Notes: generated by a model from the letters alone, not told the origin. A stretch of DNA of 64,000 bases from Streptomyces griseorubiginosus (GCF_001514195.1 NZ_KQ948734.1:154462-218461), one strand, 5' to 3'; shown: positions 8,701-17,706, numbered from the stretch's first letter. Made by a program: numbers and translations.

Positions 8701-10032
8701 ATGTCGATCAACCGCCGCCAGATCAGCAGGCGCAGCATCCTTGCCGGGGCCGCAGCCCTCGGCCTCACCGGCACCCTCGCCGCCTGCGGCGGTTCCGACG
8801 ACGACTCCGGCGGCAGCGACAGCGGGCCGGTCAAGCTGACCTACTGGTCGTGGGCTCCGAACATGGAGAAGGTCGCCGCGATCTGGAACAAGAAGAACCC
8901 CGACATCACGGTCACCGTGTCGAAGCAGGCCAGCGGCGGCGAGATCGTCTCCAAGCTGATCACCGCGAAGAAGGCCGGCAACGCCCCCGACCTCATCCAG
9001 GTCGAGTACCAGTCGCTGCCCACCCTGGTCTCCAACGACGTGCTGGCCGACATCACCAAGTACGCCGGTGACACCAAGTCCCAGTTCGCCGAGGGCCTTT
9101 GGGGCATGGTCACGCTCGGCACGGACGCGCTCTACGCGATCCCGCAGGACGCCGGGCCGCTGATGTTCTACTACCGCGAGGACCTCTTCAAGAAGCACGG
9201 CCTGTCGGTCCCGAAGACCTGGACGGAGTTCGCCGAGACCGCCCGCGCCGCCAGGAAAGCCGTCCCGGACGCCTACCTGACCACCTTCTCCTCCAACGAC
9301 CCCGGCCTGTTCGCGGGCCTCGCCCAGCAGGCCGGCGGCAAGTGGTGGACCGTCGGCTCCGGCGGCAAGTGGACCGTCGGCATCGACGACGCGGCCACGA
9401 AGCAGGTCGCCGAGTTCTGGGGCGGCCTGGTCCAGGAGGGCGTCATCGACAACCAGCCGATGTACACCCCGGCCTGGAACAACGCCCTCAACAAGGGCAC
9501 CCACCTCGCCTGGGTCTCCGCGGTCTGGGCGCCCGGGGTGCTGGTCTCCTCCGCGCCCGACACCAAGGGCAAGTGGCGCATGGCCCCGCTGCCGCAGTGG
9601 AAGTCCGGCGAGAACGTCACCGGCAGCTGGGGCGGTTCCTCCACCGGAGTCTCCACCGACTCCAAGCACGCCGAGGCCGCCGCCAAGTTCGCCACCTGGC
9701 TGAACACCGACCCGGAGGCGCTGGCCGCCCTGGTCAAGGAGGTCGCGATCTACCCGGCCGCCACCAAGGGCCAGTCCGGTGACGTGCTGACCACGCCGGA
9801 GTTCTTCTCGAACCAGGCGGACTTCTACACCACGGCCGGCCAGATCGCCGCGACCACGGCCGCCGCGGCCTGGGGCCCCAACGTCAACACGGCCTACACC
9901 ACCTTCCAGGACGCTTTCGGCAAGGCCACCAAGGCCAAGAAGGAGGCCCAGTTCGACTCCGCCCTCGCCACCGTGCAGTCGAAGACGTTCGCCGACATGA
10001 AGAAGCAGGGCTTCGAGGTGACCGAGGCATGA
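8701..10032 (+). CDS. Sugar ABC transporter substrate-binding lipoprotein
   Basis: A 443-residue extracellular binding protein (family 1, maltose/oligosaccharide type). A twin-arginine segment (SRRSILAG) precedes a lipobox, LAAC, whose Cys29 would be lipidated. The mature part starts with a Gly/Ser/Asp linker, then LTYWSWAPNMEKVAAIWNKK, typical of the family. ATG 8701 is chosen over ATG 8695 because AGGGGAG lies 6 bases before it, and touches the earlier codon. First gene of an operon with two coupled permeases. Given the divergent GH53 galactanase, galacto-oligosaccharides are the likely ligand. No ATPase is encoded; Streptomyces often share MsiK among such importers. Confidence 0.92.
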   Translation: MSINRRQISRRSILAGAAALGLTGTLAACGGSDDDSGGSDSGPVKLTYWSWAPNMEKVAAIWNKKNPDITVTVSKQASGGEIVSKLITAKKAGNAPDLIQVEYQSLPTLVSNDVLADITKYAGDTKSQFAEGLWGMVTLGTDALYAIPQDAGPLMFYYREDLFKKHGLSVPKTWTEFAETARAARKAVPDAYLTTFSSNDPGLFAGLAQQAGGKWWTVGSGGKWTVGIDDAATKQVAEFWGGLVQEGVIDNQPMYTPAWNNALNKGTHLAWVSAVWAPGVLVSSAPDTKGKWRMAPLPQWKSGENVTGSWGGSSTGVSTDSKHAEAAAKFATWLNTDPEALAALVKEVAIYPAATKGQSGDVLTTPEFFSNQADFYTTAGQIAATTAAAAWGPNVNTAYTTFQDAFGKATKAKKEAQFDSALATVQSKTFADMKKQGFEVTEA

Positions 10033-11027
10033 CCAGCGCGCCGCTCAAGGGCGCCGGCCTCGTCGAGGCCGGCCCCTTGGCGGACGGCACCGGCACCGCC
10101 GCCCAGACCGTCCGCCCCAGCCGCCCCCGCCGCCGTGGCCGCAGCGCACCGTACTGGTTCCTGGTGCCCACCCTCACCCTCTTCGCCGCCTTCACCGTGG
10201 TGCCCATCGGGTACGCGATCTGGCTGAGCCTGCACAGGGTCCAGGTCAAGGGCATCGGCCTCGGCAAGGGCGCCCGGCAGCAGGTCTGGAACGGCCTCGG
10301 CAACTACACCGACGTCCTGAAGGACTCCGAGTTCGGGCACAGCGTCCTGCGGGCCTTCGGCTACGGCCTCATCGTCATCCCGACCATGCTGGGCCTCGCG
10401 CTGCTGTTCGCGCTGATGCTGGACACCCCGCGGGCCCGCAGCGCGCCCTTCGCCCGGCTGGCGATCTTCCTGCCGTACGCGGTGCCCGGCATCATCGCCG
10501 CCCTGATGTGGGGCTTCCTCTACCTGCCGGACGTCAGTCCCTTCTACTACCTGCTGGACAAGCTCGGCCTCCCGCAGCCCGACCTGTTCGACGGCGGCAA
10601 CCTCTACCTCTCCTTCGCCAACATCGCGGTCTGGGGCGGCACCGGCTTCAACATGATCGTCATCTACACCGCCCTCAGGGCCATCCCGCCGGACATCTAC
10701 GAGGCGGCCCGGATCGACGGTGCGTCCGACCTGAAGATCGCCCTGCGGATCAAGGTCCCGATCGTGCTGCCCTCCCTGGTGCTCACCTTCTTCTTCTCGG
10801 TGATCGCCACCCTCCAGGTCTTCACCGAGCCGATGGCCCTCAAGCCGCTCACCAACGGGCTGCCCAGCTCGTGGAGCCCCCTGATGGCCATCTACGACAA
10901 GGCCTTCCTCCAGTCCGACATCTACGGCGCCTCCGCCACCGCGGTCGTCCTGGCCCTGGCCACGTTCGTCCTCTCCTTCACCCTGCTGCGCATCTCCGAC
11001 CGCTACACCCGGGAGGACCGGGCATGA
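10029..11027 (+). CDS. Sugar ABC transporter permease, MalF type
   Basis: A 332-residue inner-membrane permease with about six transmembrane segments after a basic N-terminal tail. It has the MalF/UgpA EAA loop (DIYEAARIDGASDLKIALRIKVPIVLPSL) that contacts the ATPase. Its ATG overlaps the stop of the binding-protein gene in an ATGA junction, so the two are translationally coupled. With the next gene it forms the channel of the importer. Confidence 0.92.
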   Translation: MTSAPLKGAGLVEAGPLADGTGTAAQTVRPSRPRRRGRSAPYWFLVPTLTLFAAFTVVPIGYAIWLSLHRVQVKGIGLGKGARQQVWNGLGNYTDVLKDSEFGHSVLRAFGYGLIVIPTMLGLALLFALMLDTPRARSAPFARLAIFLPYAVPGIIAALMWGFLYLPDVSPFYYLLDKLGLPQPDLFDGGNLYLSFANIAVWGGTGFNMIVIYTALRAIPPDIYEAARIDGASDLKIALRIKVPIVLPSLVLTFFFSVIATLQVFTEPMALKPLTNGLPSSWSPLMAIYDKAFLQSDIYGASATAVVLALATFVLSFTLLRISDRYTREDRA

Positions 11028-11890
11028 CCCCGCTCACCCTCACCGCCGGCCCCAAGGGCGGCCGCCGCACCGCCTGGGTGCCCACGCTCGTGCTGCTCCT
11101 CGGCGCGCTGTACTGCCTGATCCCGATCGCCTGGGTGGTCGTCGCGGCGACCAAGGACCGGTCGGAGCTCTTCTCCACCTTCACCTTCGCCCCCGGCAGT
11201 GGCTTCTTCCGGAACCTGAGCGACCTGACCGCCTACCGGGACGGCATCTTCTGGCGGTGGATGGCCAACTCGGCCTTCTACGCCGGTCTCGGCGCCCTGC
11301 TCTCGGCCGCGGTCTCCGCCGCCGGCGGCTACGCGCTGGGCCGGTTCGCCTTCCGGGGCCGCGAGGCCGTCTTCAAGATGATCCTGGCCGGCGTCCTGGT
11401 GCCGTCCATCGTGCTCGCCGTACCGCAGTACCTGCTGCTGTCGAAGCTGGGCATGGCCGACTCGTACCTGGCGATGCTGCTGCCGTCGATCCTCTCGCCC
11501 TACGGCGTCTACCTGGTCCGCATCTACGCGGCCGCGTCGGTGCCCGCCGAGCTGATGGAGGCGGCCCGCATGGACGGCGCGAGCGAGTGGCGGATCTTCT
11601 CGCGGATCGCCGTACCGATGATGATGCCGGGCCTGATCACGGTGTTCCTCTTCCAGTTCGTCGGCATCTGGAACAACTTCCTGCTGCCGTACGTGATGCT
11701 CGCCGACGACGAGAAGTTCCCGATCACCCTCGGCCTCTACACGCTGCTCGCCCAGGGCGCCTCGCAGCCGGCCCTCTACACCCTGGTCATCACCGGCTGT
11801 CTGCTCGCGGTCCTGCCGTTGATCGGGCTCTTCCTGGTGATCCAGCGGTTCTGGTCCCTGGACCTGCTGAGCGGCTCGGTCAAGGCCTGA
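11024..11890 (+). CDS. Sugar ABC transporter permease, MalG type
   Basis: A 288-residue permease with six predicted membrane segments and the MalG EAA loop (ELMEAARMDGASEWRIFSRIAVPMMMPGL). ATG 11024 overlaps the stop of the MalF-type gene (ATGA). The frame is open far upstream, but only from 11024 does the sequence look like a permease (a short hydrophilic tail, then WVPTLVLLLGALYCLIPIAW). Partner of the preceding permease. Confidence 0.92.
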   Translation: MTPLTLTAGPKGGRRTAWVPTLVLLLGALYCLIPIAWVVVAATKDRSELFSTFTFAPGSGFFRNLSDLTAYRDGIFWRWMANSAFYAGLGALLSAAVSAAGGYALGRFAFRGREAVFKMILAGVLVPSIVLAVPQYLLLSKLGMADSYLAMLLPSILSPYGVYLVRIYAAASVPAELMEAARMDGASEWRIFSRIAVPMMMPGLITVFLFQFVGIWNNFLLPYVMLADDEKFPITLGLYTLLAQGASQPALYTLVITGCLLAVLPLIGLFLVIQRFWSLDLLSGSVKA

Positions 11891-11924
11891 ACACCCCTGC
11901 TGAAGTCTCTAGTTGACGAGGACC

Positions 11925-12953
11925 ATGACCACGAGTGCGAACGGGCGCCGCAGGCCCCCCACCATCCACGACGTCGCCCGGGAGGCGGGCGTGTCGCGGG
12001 GCACCGTCTCCCGCTTCCTGAACGGCGGCCACTACGTCTCGCCCGCCGCCGGGCGGGCCGTGGAGTCCGCCATCAGGAAGACCGGGTACGTGGTCAACCG
12101 GCATGCCCGCAGCCTCAGTACGGGCCGCTCCGACTCGGTGGCGTTCCTGCTGACGGAACCGCAGGAGAAGTTCTTCGAGGACCCCAACTTCAACGTCCTG
12201 CTGCGGGGGTGCACCGAGCGGCTCGCCCAGCACGACATCCCGCTGCTGCTCATGCTCGCCGAGAGCGACGACGACCGGCGGCGCCTGACCCGGTACATCA
12301 CCTCCGGCCACGTCGACGGGGTGCTGCTGCTGTCCAACCACAGCGGTGACCCGGTCGCCGCCGAACTCCACGACGCCGGGATCCCGTTGGTGGTGTGCGG
12401 CAAGCCGATCGGGCGGGGGACCAAGGTGAGCTACGTGGCCGCCGCCGACCGGGAGGGCGCCCAGGAGATGGTCCGGCATCTCCTCGCGGGCGGCCGTCGG
12501 CGCGTCGGCATGGTCACCGGGCCGCTGGACATGCCGGGCGGGCCGGACCGGCTCGCCGGCTACCGGGACGTGCTCGCCGAGGCGGGCCTGCCCTACGACC
12601 CGGCGCTCGTGGTGGAGGGCGACTTCCGCCGCAGCGGCGGCGAACGCGCTGCCCGGCGCCTGCTGTCCCAGGCGCCCGACATGGACGCCGTGTTCGTCGC
12701 CTCCGACCTCATGGCCCTGGGCGTGGTCAACGTCCTTCAGCAGTCGGGTCGTTCGGTGCCCGACGACATCGCTGTCGGCGGCTTCGACGACTCACCGGCG
12801 GCCACCGCCATCGCCCCCGCCCTCACCACCATGCGCCAGCCCTTCGACCGCATCAGCACCGAGATGGTCCGCATGCTCCTGGCCCAGATCGCCGGCGAGG
12901 ACCCGGCAGGCATCATCCTCCCGACGGAACTGGTGGTGCGGGACTCGGCGTAG
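11925..12953 (+). CDS. LacI-family transcriptional repressor
   Basis: A 342-residue regulator. The N-terminal HTH and hinge helix (TIHDVAREAGVSRGTVSRFLNG, about residues 13-35) precede a periplasmic-binding-protein-like sensor domain with the family's VFVASDLMALGV and DDIAVGGFDDSP segments. It lies 34 bp behind the permease gene in the same operon and most likely binds the paired 16-bp operators at 8469 and 8568, releasing them when a galactan-derived sugar is bound. ATG 11925 is preferred to TTG 11913; a GAGGA site lies very close before it. Confidence 0.92.
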   Translation: MTTSANGRRRPPTIHDVAREAGVSRGTVSRFLNGGHYVSPAAGRAVESAIRKTGYVVNRHARSLSTGRSDSVAFLLTEPQEKFFEDPNFNVLLRGCTERLAQHDIPLLLMLAESDDDRRRLTRYITSGHVDGVLLLSNHSGDPVAAELHDAGIPLVVCGKPIGRGTKVSYVAAADREGAQEMVRHLLAGGRRRVGMVTGPLDMPGGPDRLAGYRDVLAEAGLPYDPALVVEGDFRRSGGERAARRLLSQAPDMDAVFVASDLMALGVVNVLQQSGRSVPDDIAVGGFDDSPAATAIAPALTTMRQPFDRISTEMVRMLLAQIAGEDPAGIILPTELVVRDSA

Positions 12954-13548
12954 CGCTCCGCGGGCAGGGGAGGGCTGCGTGGGGTCCGCGGGATGGGCAG
13001 GCGGGGGAGCTCACCGGTCCCTGCGCCACGGGGCCCGTTGGATGAGGCAAGCGGGGTTGCGCCCGTCACCGTGGCGCGGTGCGCGTCGCCGTGAGGCAGG
13101 GGTTGCGCCGGTCGCCGTGGCGCGGTGCGCGTCGCCGTGAGGCAGGGGTTGCGCCGGTCGCCGTGGCGCGGGACGCGTCGGTACGGGGCAGGCTGGGCGC
13201 GCCCGTCCCCCCACCCCAACCGCGGCCCAGCGCGGCCGCCTTGTCGCGGACGGGCAGCCGGGGCGGCGGGCGCCATCGGGTGCATCGGCAGAAGGCGGGC
13301 GGGGTCGCGACCGGTCACCGCGGCGCGGAGCTCCCCGCACTGCCCGCCCCCACTCGTTCGCCGCCTCAACGGGCCCGAACCGCACCGAACATGCCCCGCC
13401 CCGCCCGCACACCGGGGCGCGGCGCACGGTGGCGGTGCGCAGCACACCGCCGCACCCCCAGAACCGGAACTGCCGTCAACAGATGTGAAAGCGGCAGCCG
13501 TCCGGTTCGCGTCGAGTCGGAGGGGCCAACCATCCGTATTCTCTGATC
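12954..13548. other. Gene-free spacer between the LacI and HAD genes
   Basis: About 595 bp with no convincing gene. Open frames here on both strands are rich in Arg/Pro/Ala and are explained by the tandem repeat at 13044-13184 and by high GC. The HAD gene's own promoter is not obvious. Confidence 0.6.
13044..13184. repeat. 46-bp tandem repeat, about three copies
   Basis: The unit begins GAGGCAGGGGTTGCGC and continues to GCGTCGCCGT. Copies lie at 13044-13092 (three extra bases), 13093-13138 and 13139-13184 (diverging at the end). Copies 1 and 2 are nearly identical in their second half. Each unit has internal dyads (GCGC, GGCG/CGCC). No flanking gene type suggests a function. Confidence 0.85.
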
Positions 13549-14361
13549 ATGGCCGCCTCCCCCGCATATTCACTCATCGCCACCGACCTGGACGGCACGC
13601 TGCTCCGCGCCGACGACACCCTCTCCGACCGGTCGTTGGCCGTGCTCGCGAGGGTGGCGGAGGGCGGGGCCCAGCACCTCGTCGTGACCGGACGGCCGGC
13701 GCCCAGAGTGCGGCCGCTCCTCGACGACCTCGGCAGCACGGGGCTCGCGGTGTGCGGACAGGGCGCCCAGGTGTACGACGCCGGCGCGGACCGTCTGCTC
13801 TGGTCGGTGACCCTGGACCGGGAGCTGGCGGAGACCGCGCTGGGGAAGATCGAGGCCGAGGTCGGGCTGGTGTACGCGGCGGTGGACCAGGACGGTGTCG
13901 ACGGGCTCACCCTCATCGAACCGGGCTATCTGATGCCCCACCCGACCCTGCCCGCCGTACGGGTCGGCCGGCGCGACGACCTGTGGTGCGAGCCGATCAG
14001 CAAGGTTCTGCTGCGCCACCCGTACCTGTCCGACGACGAGTTGGCGGTCACGGCCCGCTCGGTGGTCGGTTCGCTGGCCACCGTCACCATGTCCGGACCC
14101 GGCACCGTCGAACTCCAGCCATGCGGCATCACCAAGGCGACCGGCCTCGCACTGGCCGCCGAACACCTGGGCCTGGGCCCCGAGATGACGATCGCCTTCG
14201 GGGACATGCCCAACGACATCCCCATGTTCGACTGGGCGGCCCACGGCGTCGCGATGGCCAACGCGCACCCCGAACTCAAGGCCGTGGCCGACGAGGTGAC
14301 CCTGTCGAACGAGGACGACGGCATCGCCGTCGTCCTCGAAAGACTGTTCAGCCAGGCGTAG
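13549..14361 (+). CDS. HAD-superfamily hydrolase, Cof/IIB type
   Basis: A 270-residue cytosolic phosphatase of the Cof-like HAD subfamily, acting on sugar phosphates or similar small phosphates. Motif I is TDLDGTLL with Asp13 (nucleophile) and Asp15. Motif II is VVTGRP, and motif IV is FGDMPNDIPMFDWA; the type IIB cap lies between. Length is normal for the group. Encoded alone, convergent with the lytic transglycosylase gene. The physiological substrate cannot be told. Confidence 0.9.
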   Translation: MAASPAYSLIATDLDGTLLRADDTLSDRSLAVLARVAEGGAQHLVVTGRPAPRVRPLLDDLGSTGLAVCGQGAQVYDAGADRLLWSVTLDRELAETALGKIEAEVGLVYAAVDQDGVDGLTLIEPGYLMPHPTLPAVRVGRRDDLWCEPISKVLLRHPYLSDDELAVTARSVVGSLATVTMSGPGTVELQPCGITKATGLALAAEHLGLGPEMTIAFGDMPNDIPMFDWAAHGVAMANAHPELKAVADEVTLSNEDDGIAVVLERLFSQA

Positions 14362-14392
14362 TTCCCGGCAGGCGCCGTGCCTGGTACGCGTC

Positions 14393-14875
14393 CTAGTACG
14401 CGCCGAACACGTTGTCGATGGACCCGTACCGCGCCGCCGCGTAGTTGCAGGCCGCGGTGATGTTCGCGACCGGGTCGTACGGGTCCCACGAGGTGTTGGC
14501 CACGTGGTACGCGTTGAACGTCGGGTCGATCACCTGGAGCAGGCCCTTGGAGGGCGTGCCGGCGGCCGCGTTGGAGTCCCAGAGGTTGATGGCGTAGGGG
14601 TTGCCGGAGGACTCGCGGATGACGTTGCGGTAGATGCCGTCGTAGGAGCCGGGGATCCCGTGCTCCGCCATGACGGCGAGGGAGGCGCGGATCCAGCCGT
14701 CGAGGTTGTTGGCGTACCCGAGGGTGGTCGCGGTCTGCACGGTCGGGGTGGCCGCGGACGCGGTGGTCGCGCCGACGAGCGGGAGCGCGAGGACGGCGAC
14801 CCCGGTTCCGGCGATCGCGAGCTTGCGGACGAGTCGGTTGGTGCGGGAAGCGCGGTGCTGAGCGGCAGCGGACAT
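14393..14875 (-). CDS. Small secreted lytic transglycosylase (SLT fold)
   Basis: A 160-residue exported cell-wall enzyme. A basic N-terminus and hydrophobic stretch (IAGTGVAVLALPLVGATTASA) form the signal peptide. The rest is an SLT/Rpf-like lysozyme fold with catalytic Glu88 in NVIRESSGNPYAINLWDSN, then PSKGLLQVIDPTF. ATG 14875 is preferred to an upstream ATG because GGAGAGGAAC lies 8 bases before it. The upstream leader holds a c-di-AMP riboswitch, known in Streptomyces for genes of cell-wall hydrolases (Rpf, NlpC/P60, SLT), so its level is probably lowered when c-di-AMP is high. Confidence 0.88.
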   Translation of the reverse strand: MSAAAQHRASRTNRLVRKLAIAGTGVAVLALPLVGATTASAATPTVQTATTLGYANNLDGWIRASLAVMAEHGIPGSYDGIYRNVIRESSGNPYAINLWDSNAAAGTPSKGLLQVIDPTFNAYHVANTSWDPYDPVANITAACNYAAARYGSIDNVFGAY

Positions 14876-14929
14876 GGCGAAGTTCCTCTCCGTCGCCTGC
14901 GAGGTGAGCTGTCGGGTTCGGGCGGGGAG

Positions 14930-15085
14930 TTGCCCGGCCATGCCCGCAAAAGGCATGACTTCACCCCAAGCCGTACCGGTATGTCCGAAGACGCCCGGTC
15001 CGGCGACTTACCTGGGTCCCCCGCTCCTGCCGTGGTTCTCGGTGGGTGTACGGGCGGTGGCAGGATTCGGCGTCCGCCCGACAGG
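14930..15085 (-). ncRNA. ydaO-type c-di-AMP riboswitch upstream of the transglycosylase gene
   Basis: Read on the minus strand, the leader contains the hallmark ydaO/yuaA segments in order: GCCGAATCCTG (15071-15061), GGCAGGAGCGGGGGACCCAG (about 15033-15014), and GCTTGGGGTGAAGTCATGCC (about 14972-14953). A closing GCGGGCATGGCC follows near 14945. These are the conserved core blocks of the c-di-AMP aptamer. It ends about 60 nt before the start codon of a cell-wall hydrolase, the commonest target class of this riboswitch in Streptomyces. Boundaries are approximate. The sequence from 15086 to 15321 carries no gene. Confidence 0.88.
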
Positions 15086-15321
15086 CCGGGAACGTATGCG
15101 AGAGCACATGTCCGGAACAAGTGGCGAATTCACATGCAATGCCTATTGACCTTGGTCGGGGGCATTTGGGGCACTTGATCCTTTGCGGTAGCAAGCCTCA
15201 ACTTGCGCACGGGAAAAGGCGGATTGAGGTATTCCGGATATCTGCCGGTCCGTCAGCCGGAGTGAGTCAAGTCACGCCTGTGCGCAAGACGCCCAAAACG
15301 GGCAAGAGGCCCAACTCGGAG

Positions 15322-17463
15322 TCAACCGGCCGTCCGTGGGATCCGCTTCTCCCACGTCCGGTGGAAGACCACCTCGCCGCCCTCGGTACAGATCACCTCG
15401 TTCGAGGTGTGGAAGTCGCTGCCGTCGCAGCTGATCTCCGAGCGGGTGCGCACGGTGGTGTCCCAGGCGAGGTCCGGCCGGTGCAGCCGGATCGACCAGT
15501 CCGAGCGGGTGCGCGCCGACAGGGGGTCCTGCTCGTCGATCGTGTACGTCTCCCGCACGTCCTCGGTGCACTCCAGCCCGTCGGGGTACACGCGCGTGCC
15601 GCCGTACCGGGGATCGACCTCCAGACGCCACTCGCCCTTGGCCACGTCCCGCACCACCAGGCGCTCGGGACGGGGCTCGTCCAGGGTCACGGGACTCCAC
15701 CCGTCGGCGGCCACGCCACGGTCCACCCCGAGCGGCAGGGCCGGCTCCGGCATCTCGGCCGCACCGTCCGGGAGCGCGGGGTTCGCGGACGCGACGCCCG
15801 AGACCGCAACGCCCGAGACCGGGATGCCCGAGAGCGAGGGGTCCGAGAACGAGGGGGCCGAGAACGAGGAGTCCGAGAACGCGGAGTCCGAAGCGGCGAG
15901 ATCCGAGAACGCGAGGTCCGCCGCACGCCCCCGCACCGGCAGTTCGAGGAAGCTGCCCGCCGGGTCCAGCGTGAAACCGGCCCGCGACTCGGGCTGCGGC
16001 CAGATCCACGGCCAGTACGCCGAGGACACGGCGAGCCGGATGCGATGGCCGGGCCGGAAGGCGTGCCCGACGCCGTTCAGCTCCAAGGCGACCTCCTGCG
16101 TGGCCCCCGGCTCCCAGGGCACCGCCCGGTCCCGGCCGAGGCGCGCGGAGAGGTTGAGCGCGCCCCGGGTCACCAGGGTCGACGAGCCGTCCGGGGCTAC
16201 ATCGCACAGCCGAGCGACGACCTGCCCGCGCGCCACCTCCGAGGTCACCCTGAGCCGCACCCGCGGCCGCCCCAGCACCCATGTCTCCTCGCCCACCGCG
16301 AACTCGAAGCAGGCCGAGCGGGCGTCCTCCTCCCGCTGGTCCGGCGGCAGATCGGCGTCGTTCCCGAGCGGGACGAACCGGCCGGCGTCCACCCCCGTGT
16401 GCTGGGGCGAACGGACCAGCACGGCGGGGCCCTGGAGGCCGTACGACACCGTCGTGACGTGGGGGGAGGGCCAGGCGGGCTCGCCGACCCAGCGGCCGGG
16501 CAGGGTGCCGTGGGCCGTCGCCGGGGGGTGGGAGTCGCTGACGTGGGCGCGCAGCAGGGGCTCGCGCATCACGCCGGTGTCGACCCCCTTGAGGTGCTGG
16601 TCCCACCAGCGCAGGGTCTCCCGGAGGAAGCCGCTCGCCGGGCCCGGCGGACCCTGGTCCGGGTCCGGGTGGGACCAGGGGCCGATGATCCCGCGGACCC
16701 GGTCGGCGGGCAGGTGCTCGACCAGCCGGAGGACGGTGTCGCGGTACGGGTCGTGCCATCCGCCCACCGCCAGGACGGCCGCGTCGATCGCGCCGTAGTC
16801 CTCGCGGACGCTGCCCCGGCGCCAGTACGTGTCGCGGGTCTGGTGGGCGAGCCAGGTGTGCAGGGGCGGCTCCACGGCCTCCAGGCGCCCGAGCCACATG
16901 TCGCGCCAGGCGTCGCCGACGTGGAGCGGGTCCGGCGGCCGGCACGTGAGCGCGAGCGTGGCCGCCGCCCACGCGTGCGTGTCCACCGCGAGGACGGAAC
17001 CGCCCAGGTAGTGCACGTCGTTGTCGTAGCGGTCGTCGGTGCCGCAGACCGTGACGACCGCCTGGAGCGGCCCGGGTGCGAGGGCCGCGATCCGCAGGGA
17101 GCCGAAGCCGCCCCCGGAGCTGCCGATCATGCCGACCCGGCCGTCGCACCAGGGCTGCGCGGCCAGCCAGTCGATCACCGCGACCCCGTCGGCGGGCTCG
17201 GCCGCCCCGTACGGCTCGCCCGGCACACCCTCGCTGTCGCCGTGCCCGCGCGCGTCCACCCGGACGGAGGCGTAGCCGTGGGCGGCGTACCAGGGGTGGC
17301 GGCGGCCGTCGCGGGCCGCGGTCCGGCCGGTGAGGCGGTCCGGCAGGAATTCCAGGATCGCGGGTACCGGTTCGGGAGTGAGCGGCCGCCACACGCGCGC
17401 GTACAGCAGCGTCCCGTCCGGCATCGGGACACGGACGTCCTCGTGGACCGTCTCGTGTGTCAA
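15322..17463 (-). CDS. CocE/NonD-family serine hydrolase with a low-complexity insert
   Basis: A 713-residue alpha/beta hydrolase of the X-Pro dipeptidyl-peptidase (S15)/CocE group. The triad is visible: Ser116 in GSSGGG, an Asp in GGWHDPYRD and a His in GPWSHPDPD. The beta-rich C-terminal domain of the family follows (ELNGVGHAFRPGHRIRLAVSS). About residues 510-565 form a Ser/Phe/Asp repeat tract (DSAFSDSSFSAPSFSDPS), after which a separate 140-residue segment ends the protein. The start is uncertain: TTG 17463 has no clear ribosome site, and the next ATG falls inside the conserved N-terminus. No signal peptide; the substrate (amide or ester) is unknown. Confidence 0.8.
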   Translation of the reverse strand: MTHETVHEDVRVPMPDGTLLYARVWRPLTPEPVPAILEFLPDRLTGRTAARDGRRHPWYAAHGYASVRVDARGHGDSEGVPGEPYGAAEPADGVAVIDWLAAQPWCDGRVGMIGSSGGGFGSLRIAALAPGPLQAVVTVCGTDDRYDNDVHYLGGSVLAVDTHAWAAATLALTCRPPDPLHVGDAWRDMWLGRLEAVEPPLHTWLAHQTRDTYWRRGSVREDYGAIDAAVLAVGGWHDPYRDTVLRLVEHLPADRVRGIIGPWSHPDPDQGPPGPASGFLRETLRWWDQHLKGVDTGVMREPLLRAHVSDSHPPATAHGTLPGRWVGEPAWPSPHVTTVSYGLQGPAVLVRSPQHTGVDAGRFVPLGNDADLPPDQREEDARSACFEFAVGEETWVLGRPRVRLRVTSEVARGQVVARLCDVAPDGSSTLVTRGALNLSARLGRDRAVPWEPGATQEVALELNGVGHAFRPGHRIRLAVSSAYWPWIWPQPESRAGFTLDPAGSFLELPVRGRAADLAFSDLAASDSAFSDSSFSAPSFSDPSLSGIPVSGVAVSGVASANPALPDGAAEMPEPALPLGVDRGVAADGWSPVTLDEPRPERLVVRDVAKGEWRLEVDPRYGGTRVYPDGLECTEDVRETYTIDEQDPLSARTRSDWSIRLHRPDLAWDTTVRTRSEISCDGSDFHTSNEVICTEGGEVVFHRTWEKRIPRTAG
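15780..15930. repeat. 15-bp-periodic coding repeat inside the CocE-like gene
   Basis: The segment GTCCGAGAACGAG recurs in register with small changes about every 15 bp, giving a roughly five-residue protein period (SDPSF-like). It joins the catalytic part of the hydrolase to its C-terminal segment. Such slippage-prone tracts recur in other genes of this window. Confidence 0.75.
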
Positions 17464-17542
17464 CGCACTGGGCGCACGGTGCGGCGCAGCTGGGACACAG
17501 TCGGTTACTTCCCTACAAGTCGATGGATATCCGTTCTTTTCA

Positions 17543-17625
17543 GGTGATCAAAAACATACCGGTCGTGATCCGATACCGCCTGGCATGGACGGGGCGGGCG
17601 CTATCGGTGATCCAAAGGTGACCGG
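17543..17625 (+). repeat. Imperfect 20-bp direct repeat upstream of the polyprenyl synthase gene
   Basis: GGTGATCAAAAACATACCGG (17543-17562) and GGTGATCCAAAGGTGACCGG (17606-17625) match at 15 of 20 positions, 63 bp apart and both upstream of the gene at 17707. This may be a regulator-binding pair. Confidence 0.4.
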
Positions 17626-17706
17626 ATACGCTGACTTGAGTGATGGCAGCGCCTTATCGACATTCCGCTTGACCGCCAGAAGACACCAGCAGACAGGAGA
17701 CCCCTC

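Noticed and set aside
13044..13184. 46-bp repeat as a CRISPR
   Set aside because: Units are directly adjacent with no unique spacers; it is a plain tandem repeat.
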